Shown: positions 1 through 10,458, counted from the stretch's first letter. The stretch: 64,000 nucleotides of DNA from Prosapia bicincta (GCA_036971475.1 JBAIZL010000006.1:98436728-98500727), one strand, 5' to 3'. The notes: generated by a model from the sequence alone, not told the origin. Numbers and translations: made by a program.

Positions 1-898
1 AAATAAAGATGTCTGTTAAGAAAAGGCTTTATTTACTTTGTATATTAAACACGTATATAAATAATAGCTTGAAGTAACTGTGGCATAATTTTTATTTATT
101 TAAATTTATCTAAATACATTATAAGTCTAAACATTTTCTGTTGTGTTTAAAAGAATATAACTGCTAATACCCACAGGTTTTCCCCTTTTATTTAGCTCCT
201 TAAATTATTTGAAACAATAATATGGCAATTGAAAATAATATTGCAAAAGTGTAATTGGAAATATGTAAATTGTTTTCTGTTAATCGTTGCCAATTCTCTT
301 GATTTTGTATTCAATTACTTTTTAGATCAGTTTGAGTCAATCTGAAGTGAATTTCTTCAACATTTAATTTCATTATTTAAATTTTTAAAATGCTTATGAT
401 TTTTCGTTTTAAACATATGACATTCCAAGAATATCTCTACTGTTTCTTTCTTTAATTAATCTCTTGAATGAGGATTACATTTTTATTGATTTGAATCTAT
501 TTATAATTATGTATTTAGTTTCAATATTAGACTACGATCAAACTCCAATTTTACGATGGTTTATTTTACAAAATTTTCTCTTTCATGAAATTTAAGAATT
601 TTGCCATTGAAATAATTTACTGTACTATTTTTAGCCTATTCTACAAAATAAAATTCTGTTTAATGAACTAAAAGTTAGGAGATGATGAAATGATCATAAA
701 AAATATGGAAAATTTATTCTCTGTACCAGATGTGAAATCAGAGAATTTTATAGTAACACGATGGTTTAAAAATTGATTCAAATATAATTTTATTTGAAAT
801 AACTTGTATTTATAAATTTTTAAAAGTTTAAATTACATCCTTTTTTAAAAAGATTTTAGAAATAAATTGTATTTAATTATAAAACTTTTGTTTTCTAG
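1..898. other. Intron sequence, no feature seen
   Basis: AT-rich sequence upstream of the first visible Cyclin T exon, ending in a pyrimidine tract and AG at 897-898. It is read as intron because the following exon starts in the middle of a cyclin box. No transposon or RNA signature was recognised. Confidence 0.6.
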
Positions 899-1084
899 AT
901 CCCGCAGAGCAATGAAGGCAAATCATGGTTCTGGTATGTTGACCGGACCGTAACCCAAGAACTGCTGGAACAGTTGACTGAAGAGTTCCTCCGTATTTTC
1001 GATAAATGCTCGTCTAGGCTTAAGCGTAAAATTACTTCAATATCAGCCAGTCATAACTTGACTCTTCTCTCAGGCTATCCTTTT
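899..1084 (+). CDS. CycT: Cyclin T, internal exon: end of second cyclin box
   Basis: This exon (phase 0 at both ends, AG before 899, GTAAGT after 1084) encodes 62 residues starting [19 protein letters not shown] and containing [23 protein letters not shown]. The string resembles the end of the second cyclin fold of Cyclin T, where WxYVD, TVT, LLxxLTxEFLxIxxK and RLKR are family hallmarks. Cyclin T binds CDK9 to form P-TEFb, the nuclear kinase that phosphorylates the RNA polymerase II tail and releases paused polymerase. The first cyclin box and most of the second lie upstream of the window. The assignment rests on remembered family motifs, supported by the basic and proline-rich tail encoded by the following phase-compatible exons. 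Confidence 0.9.
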
Positions 1085-1174
1085 GTAAGTAGCATTTATT
1101 TGAAAGGGTTTATTATGTAATAATAACATATTTTTCTTTTTTAATAAATACTATTTTTTGTTTGCATTATTTAG

Positions 1175-1280
1175 TCGGGAATGGATAGAAAGAGAGATGG
1201 TCAGCAATCTAATATTCCAAATTTTCATGCACAACCTGTACAACAGCCACAGAATCAACCTTTTCGCTCACGCACATCGG
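1175..1280 (+). CDS. CycT: Cyclin T, linker exon
   Basis: Exon bounded by TTTAG (to 1174) and GTAAGT (from 1281); it starts in phase 0 and leaves one base. It encodes SGMDRKRDGQQSNIPNFHAQ and onward: a hydrophilic, glutamine- and proline-rich stretch with no known fold. It continues the preceding exon without a frame break after a 90-bp intron. The open frame that runs on past 1280 reads through the donor site and is not real coding sequence. Confidence 0.85.
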
Positions 1281-2221
1281 GTAAGTTATTTACTTTTTTG
1301 GTCTTTGTATTTGTGTTTTTATATTTAAATGACATTATCATTTTCTATTTTTGTGAAATCAGTTGACATACAAAAATAAATTATTAAAAAAAAATAGATC
1401 TTAATAAGACTGTTGTAGTGTTTAAAGTAGGTAACCACGTTAGGTTGAACCGTAATGAAGACGTAAATAATAGATTAATTTTTTTTTAATTTTTCACTTT
1501 GCTAATTCCTTTATAAACCAAGGTATTGTATTAATGGGTCCAAATTTCGTTTTAAGCAATTACGTAATTCATATTAGGATTTGTAACTTAACCCAAAATT
1601 TTCTTTTTCAACACTGATTGTTAGAGGAGGGGTGAGGTATTGTATTTATAACAAATACAACTCTGATGAGACGTGGGTAAACTTGTGAACCCTTCATGCA
1701 GAAAGCTGTGATTATGACAAGAGCAATACTCTCCCTGGTTTAAAGTTAGTACATACAGTAACATTTTTTTGTTGTAATCAACATACAAACTTAACTACTT
1801 TAATCGTCTTATACATTAATGCAGTGGGATAGTGTGGTTTAAAGGGTCCAGAAGTGAAATGCCACATAGCTTCAGAAAGATAAAATAAATTTCTTTTAAA
1901 TTATATAGGTTAATTCATAATTTATCCCAAAATGGTTCAAATTGGTTAGGGACAAAAAAGATAATTGAATAAATCTTTGTTTGTAGTTAAACAAATAAAA
2001 CGTGTTTATAAGATTATGTGTGAAATTAATAGAAGCTAAAGTGTATTTAACTGCCAGGTTAAAAACATTAGAGTTAAATAAATTGTATAAAAAATAATCG
2101 AGGTTGAATGCTAACAAAATTATGGTATTAAGTATAAGGAATTACAATATTGGAAAAATCCCCAATACAATAAAAATAATAATAAATAACTAATAATACA
2201 AGTTACCTAAGATTAAACCCT
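1281..2221. other. Cyclin T intron (5' part), no feature seen
   Basis: AT-rich intron sequence. Short open frames on the minus strand here are AT-rich and resemble no known protein. Confidence 0.5.
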
Positions 2222-2251
2222 TATGTACATTTCGATGACCATCATCATCAG
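2222..2251 (-). ncRNA. Hammerhead-like motif of a PLE remnant (family C)
   Basis: Read on the minus strand: CTGATGA, one base (T), a small hairpin GATG-GT-CATC, then GAA, the perfect palindrome ATGTACAT, then A. The same tail, including ATGTACAT followed by AAGG, recurs at 37830-37860. The core matches the hammerhead CUGAUGA...GAAA signature with one extra base before stem II. The motif is seen directly; cleavage activity is inference. Confidence 0.45.
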
Positions 2252-2700
2252 AGGGTATAAGGAATTGTTGGCTGAAAAACAAATCAATTTTATTATATAA
2301 TTTGAGTAGTATGTTTTGGACAAATTTGGATTTACCAATCATAGCAAATCGGAACTTATTCAAACCTTAAAACATTTTACACAAAACTTGAATAAAACAA
2401 TCGTTATTAAATTAAAATTTAGTAATTTTATTTTAATTTCTCAGCTTCAGAACAAACAAACACGAATGCAAATTTGGTTAGGAATTTTTAAAAATTGTTT
2501 GAATATTCTTAATAATTATAATTTTTATAAAAAAATAATTATTAAAACAAATTTAATTCAACTCAAAAAGTTCATATACATTATACAAATATAAGAGAAT
2601 ATAATTTTTTGATAGATATGAAATTAAACATTTTTTGAAAAGTGAATTATAAGTTACAAAATTTTAATTATTATAACTTTTATAAAAATAATATTTAAGA

Positions 2701-2840
2701 ATTTAATTTTATTTACGGCTTGTTCCATTATACAAACAAAAGTGAATATGAATGCGGAATAATTTTAAGAATTTAATTTTATTCACGGCTTGTTCCATTA
2801 TACAAACAAAAGTGAATATGAATGCGGATAGGTATGAAAT
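2701..2840. repeat. 70-bp tandem duplication, two copies
   Basis: A 70-bp block beginning near 2701 is repeated from 2771 with very few differences (ATTTACGG versus ATTCACGG). AT-rich intron DNA surrounds it. Confidence 0.85.
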
Positions 2841-2984
2841 TATTATATTTAGTAAGAGAGTGAATTTAAAGGTACAAATTGTGAATTTTTATTATTTTTA
2901 TTTGGAAATAAATGCATATTTATTTTATCTATTAAATAATCAAAGTTTAATTATCAATTATAACAAATGTTGAATGATTAGTTT

Positions 2985-3510
2985 TATGATATTAAAAATG
3001 CATTGTAAAAATTAAACTGCACTGTAAAAATGCCTGGAGAAAAAGTACTTGAGAGACAGCTGGGCTGCCCGGTGGGAAGCTGAAGTGACTGGACGACACC
3101 TGTTCCATTTGCAAAACAAACTTGCGTCGGCCGACAATTACAGAGACATCAAACGTCAAGTCGCGACATTTGCGGCAAGAGCCAGGACGGGACATCTGGT
3201 CACGGAAGCTTATTTATACCGGTTTAACCTTGCTGAATCACCTTTGTGCGCTCTTTGTGATGAGGAGCAAGACGAAACCATCGAGCACATTCTTCGGGAT
3301 TGCACTTACCACATCCCGGCGAGGGACCACATGAGGGTTGAACTGGAGAAGTGGCAGGACTTCCTCCTGAACAGAGGGCTGTGGAGTTTGGCGTTCCGAA
3401 TATATAGTGGACATCGGGCTATCGGCTACACCTAGAGCTGGACGCCTGGACTAAGAAGTACAAGTACAAGAAGTACAAGTACAAGAAGTACAAGTATGAT
3501 ATTAAAAATG
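2985..3510 (+). mobile_element. 5'-truncated non-LTR retrotransposon with 16-bp TSD
   Basis: The insertion 3001-3494 is flanked by identical 16-bp direct repeats TATGATATTAAAAATG at 2985-3000 and 3495-3510. It contains the 3' end of a LINE ORF2 and ends in a reiterated AAGTACAAG-type tail (about 3447-3494) in place of poly(A). Intact target-site duplications and a 5' truncation are the hallmark of target-primed reverse transcription. It is markedly more GC-rich than the Cyclin T intron around it. Confidence 0.85.
3028..3435 (+). pseudogene. LINE ORF2 C-terminus, RT-type zinc-binding domain
   Basis: The frame is open to a stop at 3433-3435. It encodes RTGHLVTEAYLYRFNLAESP followed by CALCDEEQDETIEHILRDC, the CxxC...HxxxxC zinc-binding tail found after the reverse transcriptase and RNase H domains of R1/Jockey-like LINEs. 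No endonuclease or polymerase remains because the copy is 5'-truncated at insertion. The exact clade cannot be fixed from this fragment. Confidence 0.75.
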
Positions 3511-4118
3511 GTCTCTACAGTTAGTAGAGTCACATAGATATAAATTATTTTATAAAATTAATAAATTATGTCATACGTTTTTGTAAATCTACACATTTTC
3601 TGAAATCATGAAAAGATACAAATTTACCAGATTGATAAACAAAAGAGAAGAGAAGCTTGTATAAATGGTTGAAGCTGAAGTTTCTTAAAATCATTGTTTT
3701 TTTATTCCGATTGGCTAAAGTGTTTATTTAAAGAAGGTGAATTCAGGTTCATTTAGACATCCAACATAAAGGTTTTAATAGTTGAACATCTAACAATATG
3801 ACACTGTAGATTTAACCATCATTGAAGGGCTAAATTTAAAGCTAATTAGATTTTTCTTTAAATTTAGAAATAATAATGTCTGAGATTCAGAATTGGGAGT
3901 GTATGTACTCTGCAAAACAAATCCCTTGATTGGATCATTTTGCTCACTTGGAGTGGAGATTAAAGCATGGCAGCGCATAACAGTGAATATATTTAGCTAG
4001 GTAATTCTTCTGTTTAATATGGGCTTGACGTTCTGGATAAAATGTGGTTATATTTTCATCTTTATTGTAACATTGACATCAGGAAGTAATAGAAAATTCT
4101 CCATCTATACTTATCTTA
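3511..4118. other. Cyclin T intron, no feature seen
   Basis: AT-rich spacer between the LINE and Merlin insertions. No coding or repeat signature was recognised. Confidence 0.5.
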
Positions 4119-5293
4119 GATTTTTCGGATCTTTTCCGTTATACGTATACCACTATTTAATGTCGAATTATATGCTTTTTCATTATAAGTATTATATTTA
4201 TGTAAGTAAGTTACCTTATTATGTTGATGAAGGTGGCCAATACTCGGCGATATTACGCAGTATTTCCTCAAACAAGTCCTTTCCTACGTGTCGCCGCCGC
4301 CACATGAACTCGCACAGGTGAGAATCTAACAACGTGCGTCTGGTCCCGCACTGGTTTTTATTTCGTTGTTTAGCCAGACGCCAAGTACTCTCAATTGTTT
4401 GTGTGTGAGCACCACTTTCGGGATCAACAAAATTATACGTATGGTTCACCGTATAATGTTCATAGCCTAACCTGTAAATGCTATTATAGGCTCGCCACTC
4501 GTCAGATATAATTGTTGTCCCCGGCCTAATGTATTCCTTAATTATGGGCAAAAGTTGAGTAGCGGAACGTTCAGGAACGGCAACTAAAAAACACTCACGA
4601 CTTTCACGACAAACTCCTCCAAATACCCATTGTTGTTGAAGTACACGACCAGCATTATTTTTACGACGCGAAAATAAACTTTCATCAATTTCCACAGTTG
4701 TGTTAGGTCCTCCAATTTGAATAGGGTTGCGTAACAAATTGTCTGCACATACTTCACACATATAGTTACACCAATCTACAGTTGTGTTATGATTGATTTC
4801 TAGTTCGTGCTCACAAAATTCAATTGTTGTTAATTTCCTGGACCAACAATAGATAAAAAGTAACACCTTTCGAAATGGCAGTTTCGAACCTGTTAAATAA
4901 GTGTCAACTCGAATAGATTTGTACTCACGGCACTCACGTTTAGAACATACCCATTTACACGAATTCACGTTAAGGACCATGTCGTGTCCACGCACACATT
5001 TTTGAGGATTATGCAAAACAGATTTACCTTGGAAAAAATGTATCGCATCTTCTTCAGTTTTGTATAGATCGGCCAATCGAAGAAAGTTCATTATGTCTCG
5101 CAAACAAACTGACGACTGCCAGATTACAGATAAGAAAACCGCTTTACAGATAAGAAAGCCAGTTCTAAAGGTTGAAAATGAGGAAAACATGTTTTAAAAC
5201 ATGTTCCATTATTTATACCAAACAATGGTTAAAATGTATTATTCAATATATTTAAATAGTGGTATACATATAACGGAAAAGATCCGATTTTTC
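4119..5293 (-). mobile_element. Merlin-superfamily DNA transposon, apparently complete
   Basis: The element spans 4127-5285 (1159 bp). Its 32-bp terminal inverted repeats at 4127-4158 and 5254-5285 begin GGATCTTTTCCG and differ by one base. Both ends are flanked by the identical 8-bp duplication GATTTTTC (4119-4126 and 5286-5293), the length expected for Merlin, the eukaryotic relatives of bacterial IS1016/IS1595. A single long open reading frame on the minus strand fills the interior. Near-identical ends, intact TSD and an unbroken ORF suggest recent insertion into a Cyclin T intron. Confidence 0.93.
4219..5190 (-). CDS. Merlin transposase (ISXO2-like DDE)
   Basis: A 323-codon frame without interruption. 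The likely start is the internal Met at codon 34 (MNFLRLADLYKTEEDAIHFF), which matches the usual start of this family; the 33 upstream residues look hydrophobic and non-homologous. An N-terminal zinc ribbon is visible (CVRGHDM...KWVCSKRECREY). The DDE core of the ISXO2-like domain follows: first D in VEIDESLFSRRK, second in IISDEWRAY, third acidic residue in TQTIESTWRLAK, with the downstream LCEFMWRRR segment typical of IS1016-type transposases. It would cut and paste the surrounding element using the 32-bp ends. All catalytic positions are present, so it may be functional. Confidence 0.92.
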   Translation of the reverse strand: MFSSFSTFRTGFLICKAVFLSVIWQSSVCLRDIMNFLRLADLYKTEEDAIHFFQGKSVLHNPQKCVRGHDMVLNVNSCKWVCSKRECREYKSIRVDTYLTGSKLPFRKVLLFIYCWSRKLTTIEFCEHELEINHNTTVDWCNYMCEVCADNLLRNPIQIGGPNTTVEIDESLFSRRKNNAGRVLQQQWVFGGVCRESRECFLVAVPERSATQLLPIIKEYIRPGTTIISDEWRAYNSIYRLGYEHYTVNHTYNFVDPESGAHTQTIESTWRLAKQRNKNQCGTRRTLLDSHLCEFMWRRRHVGKDLFEEILRNIAEYWPPSST

Positions 5294-5929
5294 TACATAT
5301 TCAGATTTCTGGCTGTCCACCTTAGTGAAGCCGCCAAAAGCTTCTTCCATCACAAATTCGAATGGCTTGTCCTAATGGCAATCTTAACTTTCATATATCG
5401 ACTCACTGAGCTTAACTGATCAATTTTTGCTATGTCAGGACATTGTGTGTCTCAGGAGTTGTGTCAAAAATAAAAACAGTTTCCATCTTAATTTCTTCTT
5501 TAGGTAGTTTAATTTAGTCTGCAAGGACTTCATCATATCTTTCTAACAGATTTATTATGCCAATATAATTCCCCTAGGACATGATATTGCATCCTGTGTT
5601 CTCTCAATAACTAGTCATTTATAGCTGCAATAATTAAAAACATGTTACATATTTAGAATGCTCTATATATCAACAGATTCTGCATCTAATATGTCTACAG
5701 ATATTTCAAGATTGTTACTTCATATCGAAACTAATTTATCTATTATTGACCGTCTCATCCAAGTCAGTGTTTTACAGTTGTTATCATGTTTGTAGTAAAG
5801 TATTTATACTGACCCTCTACCTCACGACTCGCCTTCTGTGATCTCTCAAGGCCAAATGCACAGTTACGTGGTCCGCACTATACATCTACAATTAACTCTA
5901 AACTTTCCCTTCAATAGTTTGTAGCTTTT
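5294..5929. other. Cyclin T intron, no clear feature
   Basis: AT-rich DNA following the Merlin insertion. Parts may belong to the decayed TTF relic downstream, but no readable frame survives. Confidence 0.4.
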
Positions 5930-6600
5930 TTTATGTCTGTTTCAAGGTTTTCATAAACAATCACAATTAGACCTATTTGCCAGTAGAAAAAAAATTCACT
6001 TGAAATAGTATGACTTTGTGATTGCTTATGGTTTTGTTGTTTCATCCTAAATGTGCCCAATCAGACATATCTTTGGTAAACTCTTTATTACTTGATTTGT
6101 CAAATAACCTAAAAAGGTCAGCAGTAGAAAATATTTAACATGTTTGAGGAGCATAACCAATTACATTCTATTTTCAATTGATTATGTTTATTCCTCTGAA
6201 ATTCCATTTGTCATCAAAACCTCTATTTACGTTTTTGCCATCAGTGTCTTTTAGGTACAACCTTTTACTTTTTGAAGGCCTAATTTAATTATCCGTTTTT
6301 TTGAATCGGCACAAAGAGCTGTTTCAAAATTACCTTTATCAAATAAACTAATCACACTATCCTTTTCATTTAGTTTTAATGTTCTAACTCTTCTAGGTTT
6401 TGATTCATTAGGCAAAAGTTACTGTCTAGGAGTCTCATTTAGGTCTATCATGTTACCTGAAGAACTAATATCTTTGCCATTGCTATTGCTATCATGTTTT
6501 TCACTTGGCTGTTTTAACCTAGTTGATTCAGGTTCAATAGACAAAGGTTGAAGTTCAAGTATTTTACTTAATTTGTTATCTAATGGTTTCATTGTTTTCA
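5930..6600 (-). pseudogene. Decayed TTF-type zinc-finger (hAT/ZMYM-like) relic
   Basis: Read on the minus strand with several stops and frameshifts. A leading segment (about 6600-6300) gives SIEPESTRLKQPSEKHDSNS and DLNETPRQ. Then come GFDDKWNFRG (about 6230-6185) and LFDKSSNKEFTKDMSDWAHLG (about 6112-6040). The order RxFDxKW...LF...FTKxGFxxWxHLG is what is known at the N-terminus of TTF-type zinc-finger, DUF4371/hAT-like transposases. No intact domain remains. The family call is from motif order only. Confidence 0.45.
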
Positions 6601-6852
6601 GGTTAATTTATTGAAAGCTGAGGTTTTCTCACATAGTAATTAAAACATAATACAAAATCATTTTAACTCCTGACATAGCAAGAGACTTAGCCAGTCGTTC
6701 ATTACCTTACTTGATATTTAGAGTATTGGGGGAGCTCGCTGACTCAGTGTCTATCAAAGTTGCTGCTATATGTATCGGTCCGCAATAAACAGCATGGCAA
6801 AATCACTGTGCCAAGTCATTTTAATAATAATGTATATTCATTTAAATTTTAG

Positions 6853-7033
6853 GTGCAATAATTGGTCCGCCTAGAACTATTGCTGGTGGTGGAGATGATT
6901 TACAGAAAAGAGTAACCTCAACATTAGGACCACTACCCCAAACAACTCAGTCAGTCTCTCCATCTCCTCAAACACTTCAGAAAGCCTCTTCAATAGATTT
7001 TAAGAAAACAACGCCGACTACTCATCATTCAAG
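6853..7033 (+). CDS. CycT: Cyclin T, linker exon
   Basis: Acceptor TTTTAG ends at 6852 and donor GTATAT starts at 7034. The leading GT completes a Gly codon with the G left by the 1175-1280 exon, and the exon leaves two bases (AG) completed by the A at 14279 to give Arg. It encodes GAIIGPPRTIAGGGDDLQKR and then a Ser/Thr/Pro/Gln-rich stretch ending THHS. Matching phases at both junctions are the main evidence. The 5.6-kb intron before it and the 7.2-kb intron after it hold the transposons listed here. Confidence 0.85.
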
Positions 7034-7249
7034 GTATATTGTGGCTAAAATTTGATTTCTTTTGTTCTAAAGTATTTTTATTTATTATGAAAAATGTTGT
7101 TAATGACCATTTAAATTACGTTGTAATCCAACTTTATTGAACCAAGAAATGCTGATCCTTGGCCTTAAAGCATCTTTGCAGAATAATGAGGCCCTCATTT
7201 ACATTGCACATTTATTTCTATTGCCTTCAGTAAAAATGTAAATCTCATA

Positions 7250-7255
<6 letters not shown>

Positions 7256-7326
<71 letters not shown>
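7256..7326. repeat. (TA)n microsatellite
   Basis: About 35 uninterrupted TA units in a Cyclin T intron, just left of the PLE hairpin. Confidence 0.95.
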
Positions 7327-7328
<2 letters not shown>

Positions 7329-7372
7329 TTGATATTTAACGTTATCCATTGTTTTTCCGTTGCACTGACTTT

Positions 7373-7612
7373 ATGAAGTTAATATATTACTATTGTAAGT
7401 AATTTTTCCACCATTAAGTGCAATAATTTTACCTTGAGTGATGAGGCACCTTTCGGTCAATTGACCATTGTCGAATCACTGATGTTTTGAATCACAACAG
7501 AAAAACATCAGTGATTCGACAATGGTTAATTGACCGAAAGGTGCCTCATCACTCAAGGTAAAATTATTGCACTTAATGGTGGAAAAATTACTTACAATAG
7601 TAATATATTAAC

Positions 7613-7617
<5 letters not shown>
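7373..7617. repeat. Long inverted repeat (115-bp arms), PLE-associated
   Basis: Arms 7373-7487 and 7503-7617 are almost perfect reverse complements around a 15-nt spacer. Each arm carries a hammerhead-like motif (7444-7475 minus, 7516-7546 plus): TCGACAA, one base, a GG..CC hairpin, GAA, an AGG-TG-CCT foldback, then C. Both outer ends run into (TA)n tracts. Opposed terminal repeats are a known arrangement for Penelope-like elements, and the GIY-YIG frame starts just to the right. Confidence 0.8.

Positions 7618-7693
<76 letters not shown>
7618..7693. repeat. (TA)n microsatellite
   Basis: About 38 TA units separating the inverted repeat from the PLE coding region. The two (TA)n tracts sit symmetrically outside the hairpin arms. 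Confidence 0.95.
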
Positions 7694-7697
<4 letters not shown>

Positions 7698-8685
7698 CTC
7701 CACACTTCAATTTACCTGGGAGAAATCTACAACAGCCATCACCTTTTTGGATGTAGAGGTAACACTCCAGAATGGAAATATCAACACAGGAATTCACATC
7801 AAACCGACAAACCACCTACAATATCTCCATTTCGACAGCAACCACCCAATAAACATAAAACGATCCATTCCATACAGTCAAGCAATCAGGGGTAAGAGAA
7901 TCTGTTCGAATGATAGGGAATTGGAAGATTTTAATAGAAAGATATCAACAGCCTTCCAAAGAAGAGGATACCCAAAAAAACTCATTGAAAACCAAATTCA
8001 TTCAGCACAATCCTCGGTTCACCATAAACCACAAACAGAACAAAATAAACTGTCTTTAATAACAGACTACCATCCTGGTCTACATAAACTCAACAAGATA
8101 GTGAAAGATGGCTTCAAAATTCTTCAAGCTTCCGTCCACACCAAAAATCTTTTCACCGATCCACCGCAAATTTGGTACAAGCAACCTCCCAACTTGAAAA
8201 ACACCCTAGTACATCCTAAACTACCAGACCCTGATGCAGAGAAACCACACAAACTTCCTCATGGCTCCTTCCAATGCAATAGACCTAGATGCAAGACGTG
8301 TCCAATACACCCCTCAGCAAATAGTTTCAACAGCCAAACAACAAAAATGGTCTTCAAAATACAGGGTCATCATAATTATACATCGAAAAATGTCATATAC
8401 CAGCTACAATGTAAACTTTGCTCAGCACAGTACATAGGCCTGACCACGGATGGTTTGAATATCAGAATGAATGGCCACAGACATGATGTTAAAATTATGA
8501 ATATGGATAGACCAACAGCTCATCGTGCTGCGAGTCACAACATCACAACTTTTGATGACTGCTATACCACAAAAATAATTAAATCACTCCCCCCTGATTG
8601 CAATCCCTCAGAACTGAGAAGGTGGGAGCTATCATACCAGTGGTATACCAAATCCAGAGAATCCCCTAACCTCAACATCAGATAA
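7694..8685 (+). CDS. Penelope-like element: RT thumb plus GIY-YIG endonuclease (5'-truncated)
   Basis: The frame is open from the (TA)n edge (FSTLQFTWEKSTTAITFLDV) to the stop at 8683-8685, about 330 codons with no break. Residues near the start (ITFLDVEVTLQNG, then KPTNHLQYLHFDSNHP and SIPYSQAIRGKRICS) match the thumb region of Penelope-type reverse transcriptases. A CNRPRCKTCPIH zinc-finger-like linker follows (about 8274-8312). The GIY-YIG nuclease then reads VIYQLQCKLCSAQYIGLT with a downstream Arg/His-rich segment. In full elements this protein performs target-primed insertion. The catalytic palm and fingers are missing because the copy begins inside the RT, so it is not autonomous. No Met decides the start. 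Confidence 0.88.
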
Positions 8686-8797
8686 ACCCATTCATTTTTT
8701 TCCCCCCTAATAGCCTTATCTCTTTTCCCCTGACAGACTTATATAAACTATAATCACTCATATGCTCATGGAAACAATATATATATATATCTTTAAT
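8686..8797 (+). other. PLE 3' non-coding tail
   Basis: Sequence between the GIY-YIG stop and the tandem terminal repeats, with a short (AT)n run at 8778-8791. Confidence 0.5.
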
Positions 8798-8901
8798 CTG
8801 TGCATCTGTGACATCTGATTTCTACTCTACACAATCTGTGATTACAACTTGTATTTATTTTATTTCATTCTCTCATATTTCTTTTTGTGTTTTCTCTTCG
8901 A

Positions 8902-8934
8902 TTGACAAAGACCCCTGTGTGGTTGAAATATATC
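8902..8934 (+). ncRNA. Hammerhead-like motif, PLE family A copy 1
   Basis: TTGACAA, one base (A), the imperfect hairpin GACCC-CTGTG-TGGTT, then GAA, the self-complementary ATATAT, then C. The core departs from CUGAUGA, but positions 3 and 8 can still pair (U-A instead of C-G). Confidence 0.45.
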
Positions 8935-9155
8935 ATTGTGTAAGTGCTTTTATGTGTTTCTACTTCAAGACTACAGTGTGGGCTCTTACCAAGGTAAGTC
9001 TGTCAGTCTCCTAGTCCAAAAAATCTAAATAATCTTTACCAACCAAAACTAACCTAATATATGTGCATCTGTGACATCTGATTTCTACTCTACACAATCT
9101 GTGATTACAATTATTTTATTTCATTCTCTCATATTTCTTTTTGTTTTCTCTTCGA

Positions 9156-9188
9156 TTGATAAAGACCACTGTGTGGTCGAAATATATC
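9156..9188 (+). ncRNA. Hammerhead-like motif, PLE family A copy 2
   Basis: TTGATAA, one base (A), the perfect hairpin GACCAC-TGT-GTGGTC, then GAA, ATATAT and C. The stem is better preserved than in the tandem partner at 8902. The U3/A8 change keeps the core base pair of the hammerhead fold. Confidence 0.5.
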
Positions 9189-9305
9189 ATTGTTTAAGTG
9201 CCTTTATGTGTTACTATTTCAAGACTACAGAGTGGACTCTTACCAAGGTAAGTCTGTCAGTCTCCTAGTCCAAAAAATCTATATATATATATATATATAT
9301 ATATA

Positions 9306-10458
9306 CAGTAAACTACTGATTATCCGCGGGCGGATTAACTGGTTTACGGATTATCCGGGGTCTGCCATTGTTTTACAAATATCCAGTTTTTATTCCAATC
9401 AGATTCATTATTGTTTTTTTTTAACCACTCAATGCGGCACAATATCCGGTAAAACCAACGATTATAAAAATAAACTAAGCTTTCTCAAATATCGCAAGGA
9501 TAAACGATAACTGTCCTGTTAGAGTGAATGAACCAACTCGAGGTGGGAACAGACTACTGTATATAAGAGACAATGACAAAATGCTTGGACACCCGAAAAC
9601 CTAATGTGTATCATAAGATTGTAAACAAATATCAGCCAATCTCGGCTATAAATAGTCTAGGACGTGACATATGCATTATCCATGTCTGTCATATACATTA
9701 TCGATCTTTATGGCTTTGTGACACTAGTAGAAACAAACATTCCGAGTTGAACATTGAGTGGTTATTTTAGTAGTAGGTAGTTTGAATTTTTATGCGTTAT
9801 TTTTATTTCTTTGTCTTTTATATTGAATTTTATTTTTTGTCATGCAGTATTTTATTATTTGTATTGGTTGATATTTTATATAAATTTTCCTTTTTTTTAT
9901 TGTAAACCGATAGATAAAACAACATTTTAATGTCTAATACACTGTTTTAATGTCCCAAATAAACCTGTATATGGTAGAAATAAAATTTTTGAGATTAAAA
10001 CAACGGACACAATAATTAGAGCAAGACGACTCTTCACTGTGCGACAAAATGGTTCTCAAGAAACGTAGATCGCACATTAAAGCTAAATCAATGCTCACAA
10101 AAAACATACGAAAGTGACAGATTTTCTGTTAAAAAGTGAAAGTATCACGTGTAAAGGAAATTACATATGTACATACATACTTTTGACATATACATAAGTA
10201 TGTATTGTAAATAGTTAGACATATAAATGTACATGTTATAATCCATCAAATACATCGACATTTTAAATTGTTTTCTGTATATATTTTGTCCTCTGAAGAT
10301 TATTTGAGAATTGCACTAACCAGGGTCATTATTTGTGTAACTTTTGGTATAATAATCGATTATCGATCATTTTGCTTATTCTTTGTTCATAGTAGATTAT
10401 CCGGAGAATTCGGTTATCCGGCTCCCACCCTATTCCACGGATAATCAGGAGTTGACTG
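9306..10458 (+). mobile_element. Pogo/Tigger-like non-autonomous DNA element, copy 1
   Basis: The ends are CAGTAAACTACTGATTATCC at 9306 and its imperfect complement ending GAGTTGACTG at 10458. CAGT...GATTATCCG termini with TA target sites are typical of pogo/Tigger elements. The element sits inside a (TA)n tract (about 9281-9305 and 10459-10480), so the exact TA duplication cannot be resolved. A second copy lies inverted at 36570-37450. A conserved but short open stretch (9573-9770) is shared with that copy; no transposase domain is recognisable. Confidence 0.8.

Larger units (their letters stand above)
8798..9281 (+). repeat. Two tandem PLE terminal-type repeats (pLTR-like)
   Basis: The block from about 8798 to 9026 is repeated at 9063-9281 with scattered differences; both begin TGCATCTGTGACATCTGA and end CTAGTCCAAAAAATCTA. 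Each carries one hammerhead-like motif. Tandem partial terminal repeats are an established Penelope-like element architecture. Short open frames within the repeats are not coding. Confidence 0.8.

Noticed and set aside
1181..1366. 61-codon plus frame
   Set aside because: Cyclin T exon 1175-1280 read through its donor site into the intron.
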